Origin: Sepiola atlantica
Taxonomy: Eukaryota; Mollusca; Cephalopoda; Sepiida; Sepiolidae
Reading direction: 5' to 3'
DNA: 64,000 nucleotides
Assembly: GCA_963556195.1 (NCBI GenBank)
Contig: OY744522.1
Span: 34,429,443-34,493,442, forward strand
The notes under the pieces were generated by a model, which was not told where the DNA came from, ran no database searches, and saw nothing but the letters and a program-made list of their open reading frames with translations. The translations under genes were made by a program, and so were the position numbers. Positions 43,784-53,261 of this stretch are shown one piece after another (position 1 is the stretch's first letter; each line of letters starts with the position of its first letter).

Positions 43784-44560
43784 CAGACCTCCTTGTTGTT
43801 GGTGGTCCCACCCGATGGTGTTGTCGTTTAAGTTGTTTCCGGTGCCTTTTTATTGACCGGAGCAATAGCAGGAGACTTTTCAGGTTGTGCCTTCTTTAGA
43901 CAAAGCTTCGCTATAGGCCCCTGCTGTTGACAGTGTCAGCATTGGGGCTTCCTGCCTTCGACGATAACTGACATGGTCCACCAGGAATGTTATTGGAGCC
44001 TGCGCGGTCCAGTCTCATTTTGTTTTTGTAATCTCATGAGATTACATGCATTGCACACCGAAACAACCGCTTTGACGTCTCCATATTGATTCATGATGGC
44101 TTCAAATTGTTTGTAGCCGACATAACAGGGGACACTGAGGATGGAGACGACCGTCCTCCTCCTACTCGGGTACTCGGATCTGATCTTTAAATTCTTCCAT
44201 TGTTGGTTAGACCTTGCTAGTATCTCTGCATCTTCGTTTGTCGAGAGCAGCACATCCTATATGGCGTAGCTTCTCTGGCAGATGTATGCTACCGGAATCT
44301 TCCGGTCGTGGAGAAGCTCTACCATGGACTCTTTGGAGACTCCGGTTAATTCCTTGTCTTTTGTATCGGTTGTCACCAGAGATACTATGTGCTTCTGGAG
44401 ATTCTCTACCGAACCTGACACTGGCTTCAGGACGTTCCCGTTGCTATATTGTGTGAAGGTAGTCTTGAAAAGCTTCCAGTATGCTTCCAGCGAGGAACTG
44501 GGGTCCCCAAGCTGCTTCCTTCTATGCTGCTGCGGTTGCTGTTTTATCATGATACCATCT
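43784..44560 (-). pseudogene. LINE-A ORF1 (nucleic-acid-binding protein)
   Basis: The minus-strand frame from a Met at 44,550 reads QLGDPSSSLEAYWKLFKTTF, ELTGVSKESMVELLHDRKIP, a stop, then RRRTVVSILSVPCYVGYKQF and MNQYGDVKAVVSV. It continues to a zinc knuckle at 43,900-43,941 whose layout is C-x2-C-x4-H-x4-C, with two defects: a TGA after the first Cys and Pro for His (HCQQQGPIAKLC). It goes on through APVNKKAPET to TPSGGTTNNKE at the copia edge, where the frame continues as KEAEPHCPP at 40,098. ORF1 of Tx1-like LINEs is an RNA-binding partner of the RT protein. Confidence 0.75.
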
Positions 44561-44905
44561 TCCCATGCATTACCACCTCCTTTTTTGCGGGAGGGGAAAA
44601 TCCTCCCAGGCTTTATTTCCTCCTTTGGGGGTAGTGTAGTATATTTTCATTCGTCATGATACATTTCTCCAAGGCATTCCTGGGTGAGGGGGATACAGCA
44701 TATGTTCGTTCCTCACGATGCCATTATCCCAGGAGTTCCTTCTCCATTTTTTGGGGGGAGGGGGAGGCGGTAGTGTACTATCTGTTCTGTTGTCATAATA
44801 TCATTCTCTCGCTTATTACCTCGTTCTTTGGGGGTCAGTGTATGTAGTTCGTTCACAAATTATATCATCCTTTTAGCCTAGCAAAAATATGCGACCAGAG
44901 GGTGC
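44561..44905 (-). promoter_or_regulatory. Putative LINE-A 5' UTR with tandem monomer-like repeats
   Basis: Three diverged segments of about 90-110 bp each carry a TAGTGTA[GC]TAT element, a TCAT[GA]AT[AG]C[AC]ATT element and a G-rich TTTGGGGG or GTGAGGGGG run (44,630, 44,690 and 44,765-44,840). They stand directly upstream of ORF1. Some LINEs use tandem 5' monomers as promoters; that role here is inference. A similar piece, GTAGTGTAGTATCAGTTCTG, occurs at 47,643 at the LINE-B edge. Confidence 0.35.
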
Positions 44906-44917
44906 ATATTTTTGCTA

Positions 44918-44918
44918 T

Positions 44919-44967
<49 letters not shown>

Positions 44968-44968
44968 C
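44918..44968. repeat. (TA)n microsatellite
   Basis: TA run with two CATA interruptions, about 60 bases before the exon acceptor. Confidence 0.95.
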
Positions 44969-45026
44969 AGCATAAAAAAATTAAACTTTTTTGTTATTTT
45001 TCTAATTTTTTATCTGTTTATTTCAG

Positions 45027-45124
45027 ATGTCGTGGCTGTGGAAGGACGTCTCGGCTGCACAGAGGTTTTATTTGATAACAGTGGAAGCACTCGGACATTA
45101 GCAGTAGAACCAGACAGGCTTGGA
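45027..45124 (+). CDS. Probable internal coding exon (98 bp), host gene not identified
   Basis: The acceptor TTATCTGTTTATTTCAG follows a long T-rich run. The donor is TTGGA|GTAAGCATT. The open frame is VVAVEGRLGCTEVLFDNSGS then TRTLAVEPDRLG, a balanced composition unlike the transposon remnants on both sides. The exon starts with two bases of a codon and ends at a codon boundary. Joined to the 24,191-24,270 exon, the split codon becomes GAT (Asp). I do not recognise the protein. Large cephalopod introns of this size are ordinary. Confidence 0.65.
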
Positions 45125-45689
45125 GTAAGCATTAGTTTTATTTTTTTTCTTATTTTCCCCCACAAAAAAAATGATTATGACTTGCTAGGTGGGGTACACG
45201 TCCTAAATATAAAAAAAATCAAGATTATAACACTGTCAGAGATTGGTATCGTAACTTCAATTGACAGAGTCCAAGAATTTCTCTGCACGATGTAAAATAC
45301 TGAAAAACATTTACAAGATATTATTTTTAAAATTAAATAATTTGATTAAATAAATCTTTTACTGATTTTAAATATGAATGAATAAAACAAATTTACATTC
45401 ATAAAATTGGGAAAATAAAATGAGAAAAAAACAGCCACAAATCTGTGTAGTAGTAGTAGTAGTAGTTTAGGTTTAATATTTAACCTTCATATTCACAGCT
45501 TTTGGATATAACGGAAATTACATAGGAGTAATAATTATGTCATACTTTTCTGGAAATCCTCTTCTGTACAAGTTGTAAGAATTTAATATGACAGTTATTT
45601 CTTTTTAGATAAATATGATTTAATTATTCTTGGAGGTGGGAGAGGGGGTAACTATTTTAAATACATTAATATTAATCAAATAAAAAACA
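45125..45689. other. AT-rich stretch, probable intron
   Basis: (TAG)n near 45,450 and no supported coding segment. The 127-codon frame that overlaps the exon continues here only by chance. Confidence 0.5.
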
Positions 45690-46000
45690 CATTTACAATT
45701 TGTATAATTTGGATTATTCGGACTACTGTACTCATCTTGAGTGTTATTCTCACAACGTTCCGGCCGATGTAACCTCCAACCTTCTTCTGATGTATCTTGT
45801 CGAACTCTGCAATCTTTCTGTCGAACTCGGGAATCTGCACGGAATTTCGAACCGAACCATTTATTTAATCCATGAAAAGTCTTCAGTAATCTGCAATTCT
45901 TTGTATCGTCTGCACCGAGGATTGCGTCTAATATGACTATCACTTAAAACTGAACTTAACTTAGTACTATATCCACTGCGCCACAAGTCCTTGTGGACAG
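45690..46000 (-). mobile_element. tRNA-derived SINE-1, copy C
   Basis: On the minus strand: A-box GTGGCGCAGTGG (45,973-45,984), a decayed B-box region near 45,915, body TTCGAAATTCCGTGCAGATT and GGAACGTTGTGAGAA, and tail reverse of TTTGTATAATTTGGATTATT. Same layout as copies A and B. Confidence 0.8.
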
Positions 46001-46045
46001 TTCTAGTATGAATTTTGGGAGCCTTAAACCTATTCTTGTTTTTTT

Positions 46046-46092
46046 TATGTGTAGTTTTACTACAGTAATTGTGTAGTTTTACTACAGTAATT
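46046..46092. repeat. 22-bp tandem duplication
   Basis: GTGTAGTTTTACTACAGTAA TT occurs twice in direct succession at 46,050-46,093. Confidence 0.85.
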
Positions 46093-46109
46093 TTATTACT
46101 ACATATCAC

Positions 46110-46116
<7 letters not shown>

Positions 46117-46160
<44 letters not shown>
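46117..46160. repeat. (TG)n/(TA)n microsatellite
   Basis: TGTGTGTGTGTG then about 18 TA units. Confidence 0.95.
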
Positions 46161-46163
<3 letters not shown>

Positions 46164-46172
46164 CCGTATCTA

Positions 46173-46440
46173 TTATTTATAATTATAGGTTTCCCATATT
46201 GTATTAAATTCTATACTAGGTCTGCTTAGTAAGTCATTATTGGCCAACATATGCGCTGCTTCTTTGAGGTGTCTTACTCTCCACCGTTCTTCTCTATCTA
46301 TCATGTTTACTTCGTCCCATAAGGGTATATGGTTTCCCTTTTCCCTCCATATGTGGTCAACCATACCTGATTTTTCGATATCTCCACGTATTATGGCTTT
46401 CTGGTGTTCTTCTAGCCTTACTTTTAGTGGGCAACATGTC
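46173..46440 (-). pseudogene. Penelope-like element GIY-YIG nuclease fragment
   Basis: The frame reads CCPLKVRLEEHQKAIIRGDI, EKSGMVDHIWREKGNHIPLW, DEVNMIDREERWRVRHLKEA and AHMLANNDLLSRPSIEFNTI, then WE. The R-L-x-E-H block with conserved Arg, S-G-x-x-D-H-x-W, W-D-[ED]-V-x-x-I-D-R-E-x-x-W and R-x-x-K-E-[AS] correspond to the C-terminal half of the GIY-YIG nuclease of Penelope-like elements. The GIY/YIG strands are missing. The N-terminal side ends abruptly at a SINE-1 tail sequence (46,441-46,505). Confidence 0.75.
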
Positions 46441-46505
46441 TCAGTGTGAGAAATGTAGTCCGAATAACCAAAATTATACAAATTAGCAATCCTCATCTCA
46501 AAAAT
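46441..46505 (+). repeat. SINE-1 3' tail fragment
   Basis: CGAATAACCAAAATTATACA then AATTAGCAATCCTCATCTCA matches the 3' end of SINE-1 copy B (31,650-31,690). It is only about 60 bp long and faces away from the Penelope-like frame that it adjoins. Confidence 0.7.
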
Positions 46506-47224
46506 TCAGAAACATATTTGAAATCTGTGAGACAAGTAGAATAAGTGAACACTTTTTTTTCACCAAATCTCCAGATATTTTAAAATCGCAAAAATAAAAA
46601 TGATTGTTTTGTTTAAGAACCCAGAAACAAAAAACATCGGATAATTGCAATGAGTTCAACTCTGAAAATTTATGGTACAATTATTATAAATCTGTACATT
46701 AAAATTAAAATTGATTATTGAATAATCCAAAACCATATATTTTCTAATTCAGTTTACTTTTTAATATACAAAATGTAGGTTTTGAAAAACGTCTCTTTCT
46801 CTCTTGCCGGACGCTCGACAGGGTCTAAACTCGTCACATCAACTTTTCACTCTTTTTATCTAAATGAGAATTTGCCCATGCAAAACAATGCTCATTTGCA
46901 TAAGTGAACTCTTGTCATCACACAAAAATAACAAGATTCTATCTTGTAAGCGGAATGTTCTAGGTTCAATCTCCGATCAACGACACACGGCACAACCCTT
47001 ACTCTTTTACCTCATGGACCCGCATGATGGCTGCTACACAAAATATTTCTAAAAAATCTACATAATGTAAATTTAAATATTTACGTTTACTTTACTTTAC
47101 AAAAGTTATAAATGAGCAGATTTTCCTTGATTTCTGAAGAAATACAAATTAAAATAGCTATAGTTTTAGTTCAATAAAAAAATTTAATAATATAACACTC
47201 TACGCAACAAATATAAAATTATCT
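46506..47224. other. AT-rich stretch with possible decayed tRNA-like piece
   Basis: CTTGTAAGCGGAATGTTCTA then GGTTCAATCTCCGATC (46,944-46,980) has a B-box-like GGTTCAATCTC, but no matching A-box head is convincing. No ORF is supported. Confidence 0.35.
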
Positions 47225-47522
47225 AAATGAATAAATGTTTCCACCTATACTAACTATATTAACATTAAAAAGGTGTTTTTTAATTCTATGATAAAAATAA
47301 CATTTTGTAATGCCTAATACATAGTAATCTGCACACACCCACAAACAGTTTTAGGTATTACTAATTTGCATATTGATTTTTTAAACATTTTCTAATAAAT
47401 TAATATTCTATAATATACATTTGTAATTGCATTGTCATATTTTTTTATATTTACGCAATAGTTTCAGCGATAGTAAAACGTTTGATGTTGTTAGCATGCT
47501 GAAAACAGATACTACACTTTGA
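47225..47522 (+). repeat. Interspersed repeat R3, copy 2
   Basis: Direct-orientation partner of 35,380-35,672: CTAACTATATTAACATTAAA, ACACCCACAAACAGTTTTAG, TAATTTGCATATTGATTTTT, AATATTCTATAATATACATT and CGATAGTAAAACGTTTGATG. Confidence 0.75.
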
Positions 47523-47639
47523 TTTTAGGCAAAAGGCCAAGGAACTATAAGAATAATGTTTTTATGATTAGACATTTTTAAATGAATAAAGAAAAACATG
47601 ATCTAATCTATTATTGTATTATTTTTTTAATAGAGGTGA

Positions 47640-49025
47640 GTAGTGTAGTATCAGTTCTGTTGTAATAAAGTGGAGACCCCTCAGGAAGTTCGATGTTGCT
47701 TACAACTTTGTTCTACCAGCTCCTGCGATGGTGTTGGTGCCAAACTGTAACAGCCTTGCTGTTCCTTTTGATTCATCAGCGACGTGGAGAGGGAGGACGT
47801 GCTACGTGGGCAACAGCCTGTCCTCCATATCAAACCATCCAACCAACAAACGAGCCAGTTAGGTGACGTCCCGCTACAGCCTGCTTTCTGCATTGGGTGC
47901 ATGGGGATTGGGAGACATCCGACATGCAGACTGTAAACATTGCACCAGACAACAAATAAAATAACAGGAAATCGGCTCTGAAACTGAGATGTCGGAATGT
48001 TCGGATGACCGTTTTTTTCCGAAAATCTTTAGGACACTAGCGACTCTAGGAAGACAACTGTCATGAACGAGACTGAATATGGATATTGTCACCCTTCAGG
48101 AAACGCGCATCGAAGACTCTGGCACACTGAAGAAGAACTACACTTTCTACTGACACGGGAAGGGCTCTGATGAGCTAAGGGAGCATGGAGTTGGCTTCGC
48201 AGTGAGGAACAACCTGCTGCGTATGATAGAACCAGGCAGCAATGGTACAGAACGACTCCTCACTCTTAGTCTCAACACCACCGAAGCTTTGGAAGGCTCA
48301 GTCACCCTTGTCAGTGTGTATACTCCAACACTATCCTCCACAATAGATGCAAAGAACAAGTTCTACAAGAACCTTGCATTCACCATCAGCAGCGCCCACA
48401 GCAAGGAACAACTAATTCTCCTCGGTGACTTCAATGCTAGAGTGGGCACAGATCATGATTCGTGGCCCTCCTGCCTAGGACAGTTTGGGGTGAGCAGAAT
48501 GAATGAGAACGGCCACCGACTGCTGAAGCTTTGCACATACTACGAACTGTGTATCGCCAACTCCTACTTCAGAACAAAGCCTCAACACAAGGTTTCTTGG
48601 CAATACCCATGCTCAAAGTACTGGCATCAGATGTACCTCATCTTGGTCAGACGTGCTTTTATACAAGAGCGTTTTCCATACACGCTCTTACCACAGTGCA
48701 GACTGTGACACAGATCACTCCTAGGTCTGCTGCAAGATCAGGCTACAACCAAAGAGATTCCACCACTCGAAGAAACAGGAGAACCTTCGCATAGATGTCA
48801 GCAAGATGTTTCAAATACAACTTGTGGACAAGTTTGCAGAAACCTTTCAGAGTTAGCTACGGTCCTTTCAGCCTGGATATTCTGTCACAGAGAAATGGAA
48901 AACACTGCAGGATACCATGTACTGCACTGCCCTGGCCATTTTTGGGAAGAAGTCCTCCAAGACTCATGATTGGTTTGAGGCTAAGTCCACCGAGATGACC
49001 CCCATCATAGAAGTAAAGCGCGCCG
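47640..49025 (+). pseudogene. LINE-B 5' part: leader and APE endonuclease
   Basis: After a leader of about 330 bases, the frame gives DIVTLQETRIEDSGTLK (48,075; Q-E-T motif), HGKGSDELREHGVGFAVRNN, VSVYTP, LILLGDFNARVGTDHDSW (48,415; catalytic D-F-N) and FGVSRMNENGHRLLKLCTYY, KPQHKVSWQYPCSKYWHQM. After a frameshift near 48,640, SKTHDWFEAKSTEMTPIIEV follows, up to KRA at 49,025. These are the endonuclease and linker of an APE-type LINE widespread in invertebrates. The frame resumes across the copia insertion as ALAEYSQPAGE at 53,267. Stops (for example FY then TGA then HGKG) show it is inactive. Confidence 0.88.
49021..49025. other. Left target-site duplication of copia-3
   Basis: CGCCG immediately before the left LTR. 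It is identical to 53,262-53,266. Five bases is the usual Ty1/copia duplication. Confidence 0.92.
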
Positions 49026-49185
49026 TGTTAATCTAGGTCACTTGTTGCCTGCAACAGTACACCCATGAACCGCCACCTTGCTCAAGCAACAACAACAAAC
49101 TAAAAAGGGGAGCTCACTCCCACTGTCCCACATCATATAAGGAGATGACTCAGCCCAAGGGGGACAACTCAAAGACACTTAAACA
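49026..49185 (-). repeat. Copia-3 3' LTR
   Basis: On the + strand it runs TGTTAATCTAGGTCACTTGT ... CTCAAAGACACTTAAACA. It matches 53,102-53,261 apart from about four substitutions within the first 60 bases (CT/CC, AG/TG, CG/AG, CC/TC). The AAGATGG-like and TATAAGGAGATGACTCAG segments are shared; a TATATGATG box could be a promoter. Confidence 0.93.
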
Positions 49186-49275
49186 TTGCTGGTGTCTTCT
49201 TGTGAAGACTACAGTTCTATAAAAAAAAAGAAAAAACAAAACAAACAAAAACAAAACGAACAAAAGTAAAACAAA

Positions 49276-50578
49276 TCATTGCAACAAGTCTCTCAGAATT
49301 TCGGAAGAGGCTCCCATCTTCGTAAGGCAATCCGCGACCTGTTCTCGACCCCTGATCCATCTAATTTGGATCTCCTCCTTCACCGTCATTTCCTTCACCT
49401 TGGCTACATCAACTCTGAGACGCCGGTCACTCACAAGATTTGATGACTTTAAAGTCTCTACCAGAGACGCATTGTCCGTTTTACAAAGAACTTCAGATGA
49501 TAAAACCACCCTGTGAAGATCCATTTGCCAAACTAGCATAGGTGGCATCTGAATAACAAACAATATTCAGATCCGAAGGTTTTCCAAGTTGGGGAAAAGA
49601 TACGGATCCTGTCCTTGATTGTAACCTTATTAGCGATTTGTTTGCCTCGAAGAGTAACTTCACCTTTGGATATTTTCCAATATTACTCATTCTACACACA
49701 TCAAATGATACATCTGGTCACGTCTGGGTGGATACCCACGTCATTTGACCAGTCAATCTTTTTAACTCTGTCTTCTCCTCTTGACTCAATTCATCATTTT
49801 TTCTTAATGATCTTCCTTTCTTTATGTCTATTGGGGATAAGGCCGAAGCATATAGATTTTGATCCAAAATAATCCCATTTTTTGTTTGCTTAACATTCAA
49901 TCCCAAAAATTTGAATGTTCCACTTTTATGCTTCCCAATTTTGAAAATCTTTTCCAATTCTGCGATCACATTTTTCTTAAATAAATCATTTCCACAGAAT
50001 ATGAAATCGTCTACATGTATTGCCAGAATGCCCATCAATTCACCAGTGGCATCATGCCAAAGAAACAGTGCATTGTCATATTCACTCACCATTCCTTTTA
50101 AGTGCGTTAACTCATGATTAACTCGCTTGTACCATGAACGAGGTGCATCGTTTAATCCATAAATACATCTTTTCAGCTTCCACACTTGTGATTCTGGACA
50201 CACATCAGATGGTAGTCTAAGAAATACCTCTCTCTCCAGCATATTACCTTGCAGAAATGCTGAGGTAAAATCAAGAGTCTCCACCAGCCACATCATAACC
50301 GAGGCCATTAACAATATGAGATGCATAGCCTCACAGCTGCACGTTGGAGAATCTGTTTTTAGGTTATGAGAATTTTCTTCATAACCACGTGCAACAAGAC
50401 GAGCCTTCATTATCTTTTTGTCCTTCACAAATTTTTCTGTTATCACCCACCTTGTTGATATACATTTTTGCCCTTTATCAGGCACACATTCATATACTTC
50501 ATGAATTTCCATATTTTCCAATTCTCTTTTCTCTGCATCAATCACATCTTTTCCTTGTTCTTGTTCAGAACAAAGCAA
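49276..50578 (-). pseudogene. Copia-3 reverse transcriptase and RNase H
   Basis: RT: CISTRWVITEKF, KARLVARGYEE, TDSPTCSCEAMHLILLM, ETLDFTSAFLQGNMLEREVF (Asp of motif A), KLKRCIYGLNDAPRSWYKRV, and IHVDDFIFCGNDLF (V-D-D active site near 50,010). Connection: FKFLGLNVKQTKNGI, SPIDIKKGRSLRKNDELS, GQMTWVSTQT, then TGA where copy 2 has Leu. RNase H: YSDATYASLANGSSQGGFII, after which about 180 bases present in copy 2 are deleted, taking the SETLAL Glu with them. CKTDNASLVETLKSSNL through ADCLTKMGASSEILRDLLQ follows in a shifted frame. RT residues look intact; RNase H cannot be active. Confidence 0.93.
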
Positions 50579-52069
50579 AATTGCATGTTCTTGATAACTT
50601 ACTTCCTCTGTTTGAGGAAATTGTCACCATTGATCCACATGATCCCAATTGATACATAAGGGATTTTCATTTTCGGCTTCAGGTTTTATATTTAGCCAAT
50701 GTCTATACTTTCCCGTGGACTTTGGTTGTGTGTTCATAACCATCCCTTTTTTCCATTCATTACTCCCTCTCAATTTATACTCTACAACTTCGTTTCTACT
50801 CGGTTTTATACTGTTATTTTTCACTTCCCTTCTGTCGCAATTTGAATTGGTATTATGTTGTCCTTCATCTTCCTCCTCCAAGACTTCATTCATCTCATTT
50901 GAAGAATTTGTATTTTCTTCATTTCTGGGACTTCGCAATTCCCTGTCTACCTTCATCAAGTTACATGGATGCATCCTGAAAAATGCTTCTCCATGTCTGA
51001 TCAATACACATTGTTCTTCTTTACCCAAAACTTTAGCCAGACCACGCCATCCTTTATAGTTTTGACTTCTATAGTAGACACGGTCACCTGTCACAAAACC
51101 TTCATCCGCATAAGTCCTTATATTGGATCTCAAAGCTCTCCGAATTCTTTCACTTGATTCAGCTTCCATGAATCTTTTCCTTGCTGCATGTAGGGCATTT
51201 AAATTTATTCTAACCATGTCACTTGTTGTTACAGTTTCCAGTGCAGGTAATCTATCATTCAAAACTGAGGGGGTGTTAATGTTAGACCCAAATACAAGCT
51301 CATTTGGACTATAGCCAGAATGACTCTGAAGTGCAATTTTTGCGCTGACAGCCCATGCCAAAGCTATTTTTGGCTCACATTTTTCATCATCTAATGTTTT
51401 TTTCATTGCTTCCGCAATTATTAGATTATGATGTTCCACGGTACCATTGCTGAATGGACTTTCAGCAGCTGTCGTGCATGTTTCAATATTCAGCTTTTCA
51501 TTCATCTGTCGGTAGCCCTCATTATTAAACTCTCCTCCATTGTCACTTAAAAGTCGCTTGGGAGCTCCAAAATAAGATATCCACATTAAAAATATGTTGC
51601 GAATAATTTCTTCGCTCTTTTTGGTTTTTATTAATCTGGCAGCAGAGTACCTAGTGGATGTATCAATTAGGTGCAGACTCCAGCATTGGTTATGTCGATG
51701 TTCCTTCAAATCCAAACATACAGTGTCATTAAACCTGTTACCAAGAGCCAATCCTACAACTGGTCAAGGAGGGAGTCTTCTAAACCTCTGACAAACTGAA
51801 CAAGAATCACAAACATCTTTGATCTGATTCAGAAATTCCTTATCCTTACTACCTTTAACCAAAGCTATTAATTTCTCTTTAGACGCATGAGCAAATTGTC
51901 TGTGCAATTTCTCAGCTTTTTTTCTTTTTTCTACTCTAGAGCATCCTTTTAAAGTCTCACAGTGCAACACTATGTTTGGTGCATTTTTAACTGCCAAAAG
52001 CATATTAGTTAGTGGAAGACTATAATGTCCAGAAGTTGTGATTTGCAATTTTATATATCTGCCATACAT
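50579..52069 (-). pseudogene. Copia-3 pre-integrase zinc domain and integrase
   Basis: GAG-pre-integrase: LHRQFAHASKEKLIALV then CDSCSVCQRFRRLPP, the His-His-Cys-Cys finger. One TGA (51,764-51,766; CGA expected) separates it from the integrase core: NRFNDTVCLDLKEH (first Asp), RLLSDNGGEFNNEGYRQM (second Asp), ESPFSNGTVEHHNLI (Glu). The C-terminal part includes YSPNELVFGSNINTPSVLND and FVTGDRVYYRSQNYKGWRGL. A second TGA after DHVDQW (near 50,621) separates it from RT. The D-D-E triad is complete, in contrast to copy 2. Confidence 0.93.
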
Positions 52070-53019
52070 AATGTCTCTTTCACAAGGTTGGACATTTTTA
52101 CATTAGAATAAGAGTCATTCATCACTGTTCGATAACATGAATCAACATTAAACAAAGTAAAGTTCACCTGGTCTGAATCCACGACAGTGTGTATATTGTT
52201 TCTAGAATTGAAACTCGTACAGTCTCGGGCAAAATGCTTAATTGAATTACATCTAAAACAACGAAGTATCTTACCTTGTCTATCTGTTGGATTTGTATTG
52301 TAATCCCGGTAATAATTTTTTTAATTTTTTTTGTTTATACTTGTGTTACTATAATTGACTGTTTCAACTTCTTCCTTGACAGCAGGGACGGTTTTACCTT
52401 CCGTTGACGAAATGTCTGAAAACACTTTCTTCAATGTTTCCTTCATTGTGACATATGTTAAGCTCGAACATATGGTTCTTGCTAATTTTTCATTTTCTTC
52501 TGACACAATTGCTGCATTCAGAACAAAAAAAAGCCTGCACTCCTTCTGGCAAAGTGATTCCAAATTTCCTTAATTTTTGGTATAAAAATTCGTATCGTAC
52601 CAAAAATTAATTTATGTTAACCCCGGTCTCTCTTTTGTAGGTGTAAAATTCCTTAAATGACATATATGTCATCGTGTTCTCATCCACTAAGTAAATTTCA
52701 TCTAATTTGTTGAGAATTAAATTTAACCCATTTGGAGTACCAATATTCTGTTTTGTCTGTGTCTATTATATAATACTTGTATATGCAAATTTTACGTCAA
52801 CATTGTTGTTCAATTTAACCCATTTGGAGTACCAATATCCGTGGTTGCCAAATGTCGAACACATTCTCTTATATTTTGTGGTAGTGACAAAAATACTGCT
52901 GCGCCATGTTTTTCTTTAGGCAAATCCGTGAATAGAGACCATATGCCAATGTCTTGTTTCCATTCTGCATAAGAATCCTGGTTCAATAGAATGGGTGGGG
53001 TTTTACTAAACGAAGCCAT
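52070..53019 (-). pseudogene. Copia-3 gag with CCHC knuckle and probable protease remnant
   Basis: Gag starts MASFSKTPPILLNQDSYAEW (53,019) and continues to TTDIGTPNGLN. Then comes a 66-base insert flanked by a 27-bp direct repeat (52,719-52,745 and 52,812-52,838) that brings a TGA. It goes on as LDEIYLVDENTMTYMSFKEF, YEFLYQKLRKFG, AAIVSEENEKLARTICSSLT and KETLKKVFSDIS. The knuckle at 52,219-52,260 is CFRCNSIKHFARDC, a perfect C-x2-C-x4-H-x4-C. Further on, NVDSCYRTV may be the remains of the aspartic protease D-[ST]-G-C motif. A full protease is not visible, so this part is deleted or decayed. Confidence 0.88.
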
Positions 53020-53088
53020 CTTTCTTTTAAATGTGTTTCAACTTTTGTTGAACAAGACAGATAACTTCTTATCACACAAAGAAGACAG

Positions 53089-53100
53089 CCTCTGCTACCA
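53089..53100 (-). promoter_or_regulatory. Primer-binding site for initiator tRNA-Met
   Basis: The minus strand reads TGGTAGCAGAGG one base inside the 5' LTR. This is the complement of the conserved 3' end CCTCTGCTACCA of eukaryotic initiator tRNA-Met, the usual primer of Ty1/copia minus-strand DNA synthesis. Confidence 0.92.
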
Positions 53101-53101
53101 A

Positions 53102-53261
53102 TGTTAATCCAGGTCACTTGTTGCCTGCAACTGTACACCCATGAACAGCCATCTTGCTCAAGCAACAACAACAAACTAAAAAGGGGAGCTCACTCCCACT
53201 GTCCCACATCATATAAGGAGATGACTCAGCCCAAGGGGGACAACTCAAAGACACTTAAACA
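53102..53261 (-). repeat. Copia-3 5' LTR
   Basis: On the + strand TGTTAATCCAGGTCACTTGT ... CTCAAAGACACTTAAACA, paired with 49,026-49,185. It is followed by the CGCCG target duplication and then LINE-B sequence. Confidence 0.93.

Larger units (their letters stand above)
40100..43787 (+). mobile_element. Decayed Ty1/copia element, copy 2, inserted in LINE-A
   Basis: Homology to the complete copia at 49,026-53,261 starts at TTGATACATCCACTAG (40,142), inside integrase. Gag, protease and the 5' LTR are lost. It ends in a diverged 3' LTR (43,632-43,783). CCTCCTT stands at both edges (40,093-40,099 and 43,788-43,794), and the LINE-A ORF1 reading frame matches across them. A passenger of about 860 bp (41,966-42,830) splits its RT. 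Confidence 0.85.
49026..53261 (-). mobile_element. Structurally complete Ty1/copia retrotransposon (copia-3, 4,236 bp)
   Basis: 160-bp LTRs with TG..CA ends, a CGCCG 5-bp target duplication, a primer-binding site complementary to initiator tRNA-Met, gag with a CCHC knuckle, and pol in the copia order integrase then RT then RNase H. The element lies inside LINE-B in the opposite orientation. By eye the LTRs differ at four sites in 160, so insertion is fairly recent compared with the decayed copies at 6,005 and 40,142. Three in-frame TGA codons, an RNase H deletion and a gag insert make it non-autonomous. Confidence 0.95.

Noticed and set aside
45600..45660. Exon with a YDLIILGGG-like nucleotide-binding motif after TTCTTTTTAG
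   Set aside because: The frame would need a phase that does not fit the preceding exon (its phase-0 frame stops after four codons). The open run is only about 13 codons and the GGG motif is from a G-rich patch.
50344..51314. Plus-strand ORFs over the copia pol region
   Set aside because: Shadows of the minus-strand integrase and RT frames, with no family match of their own.
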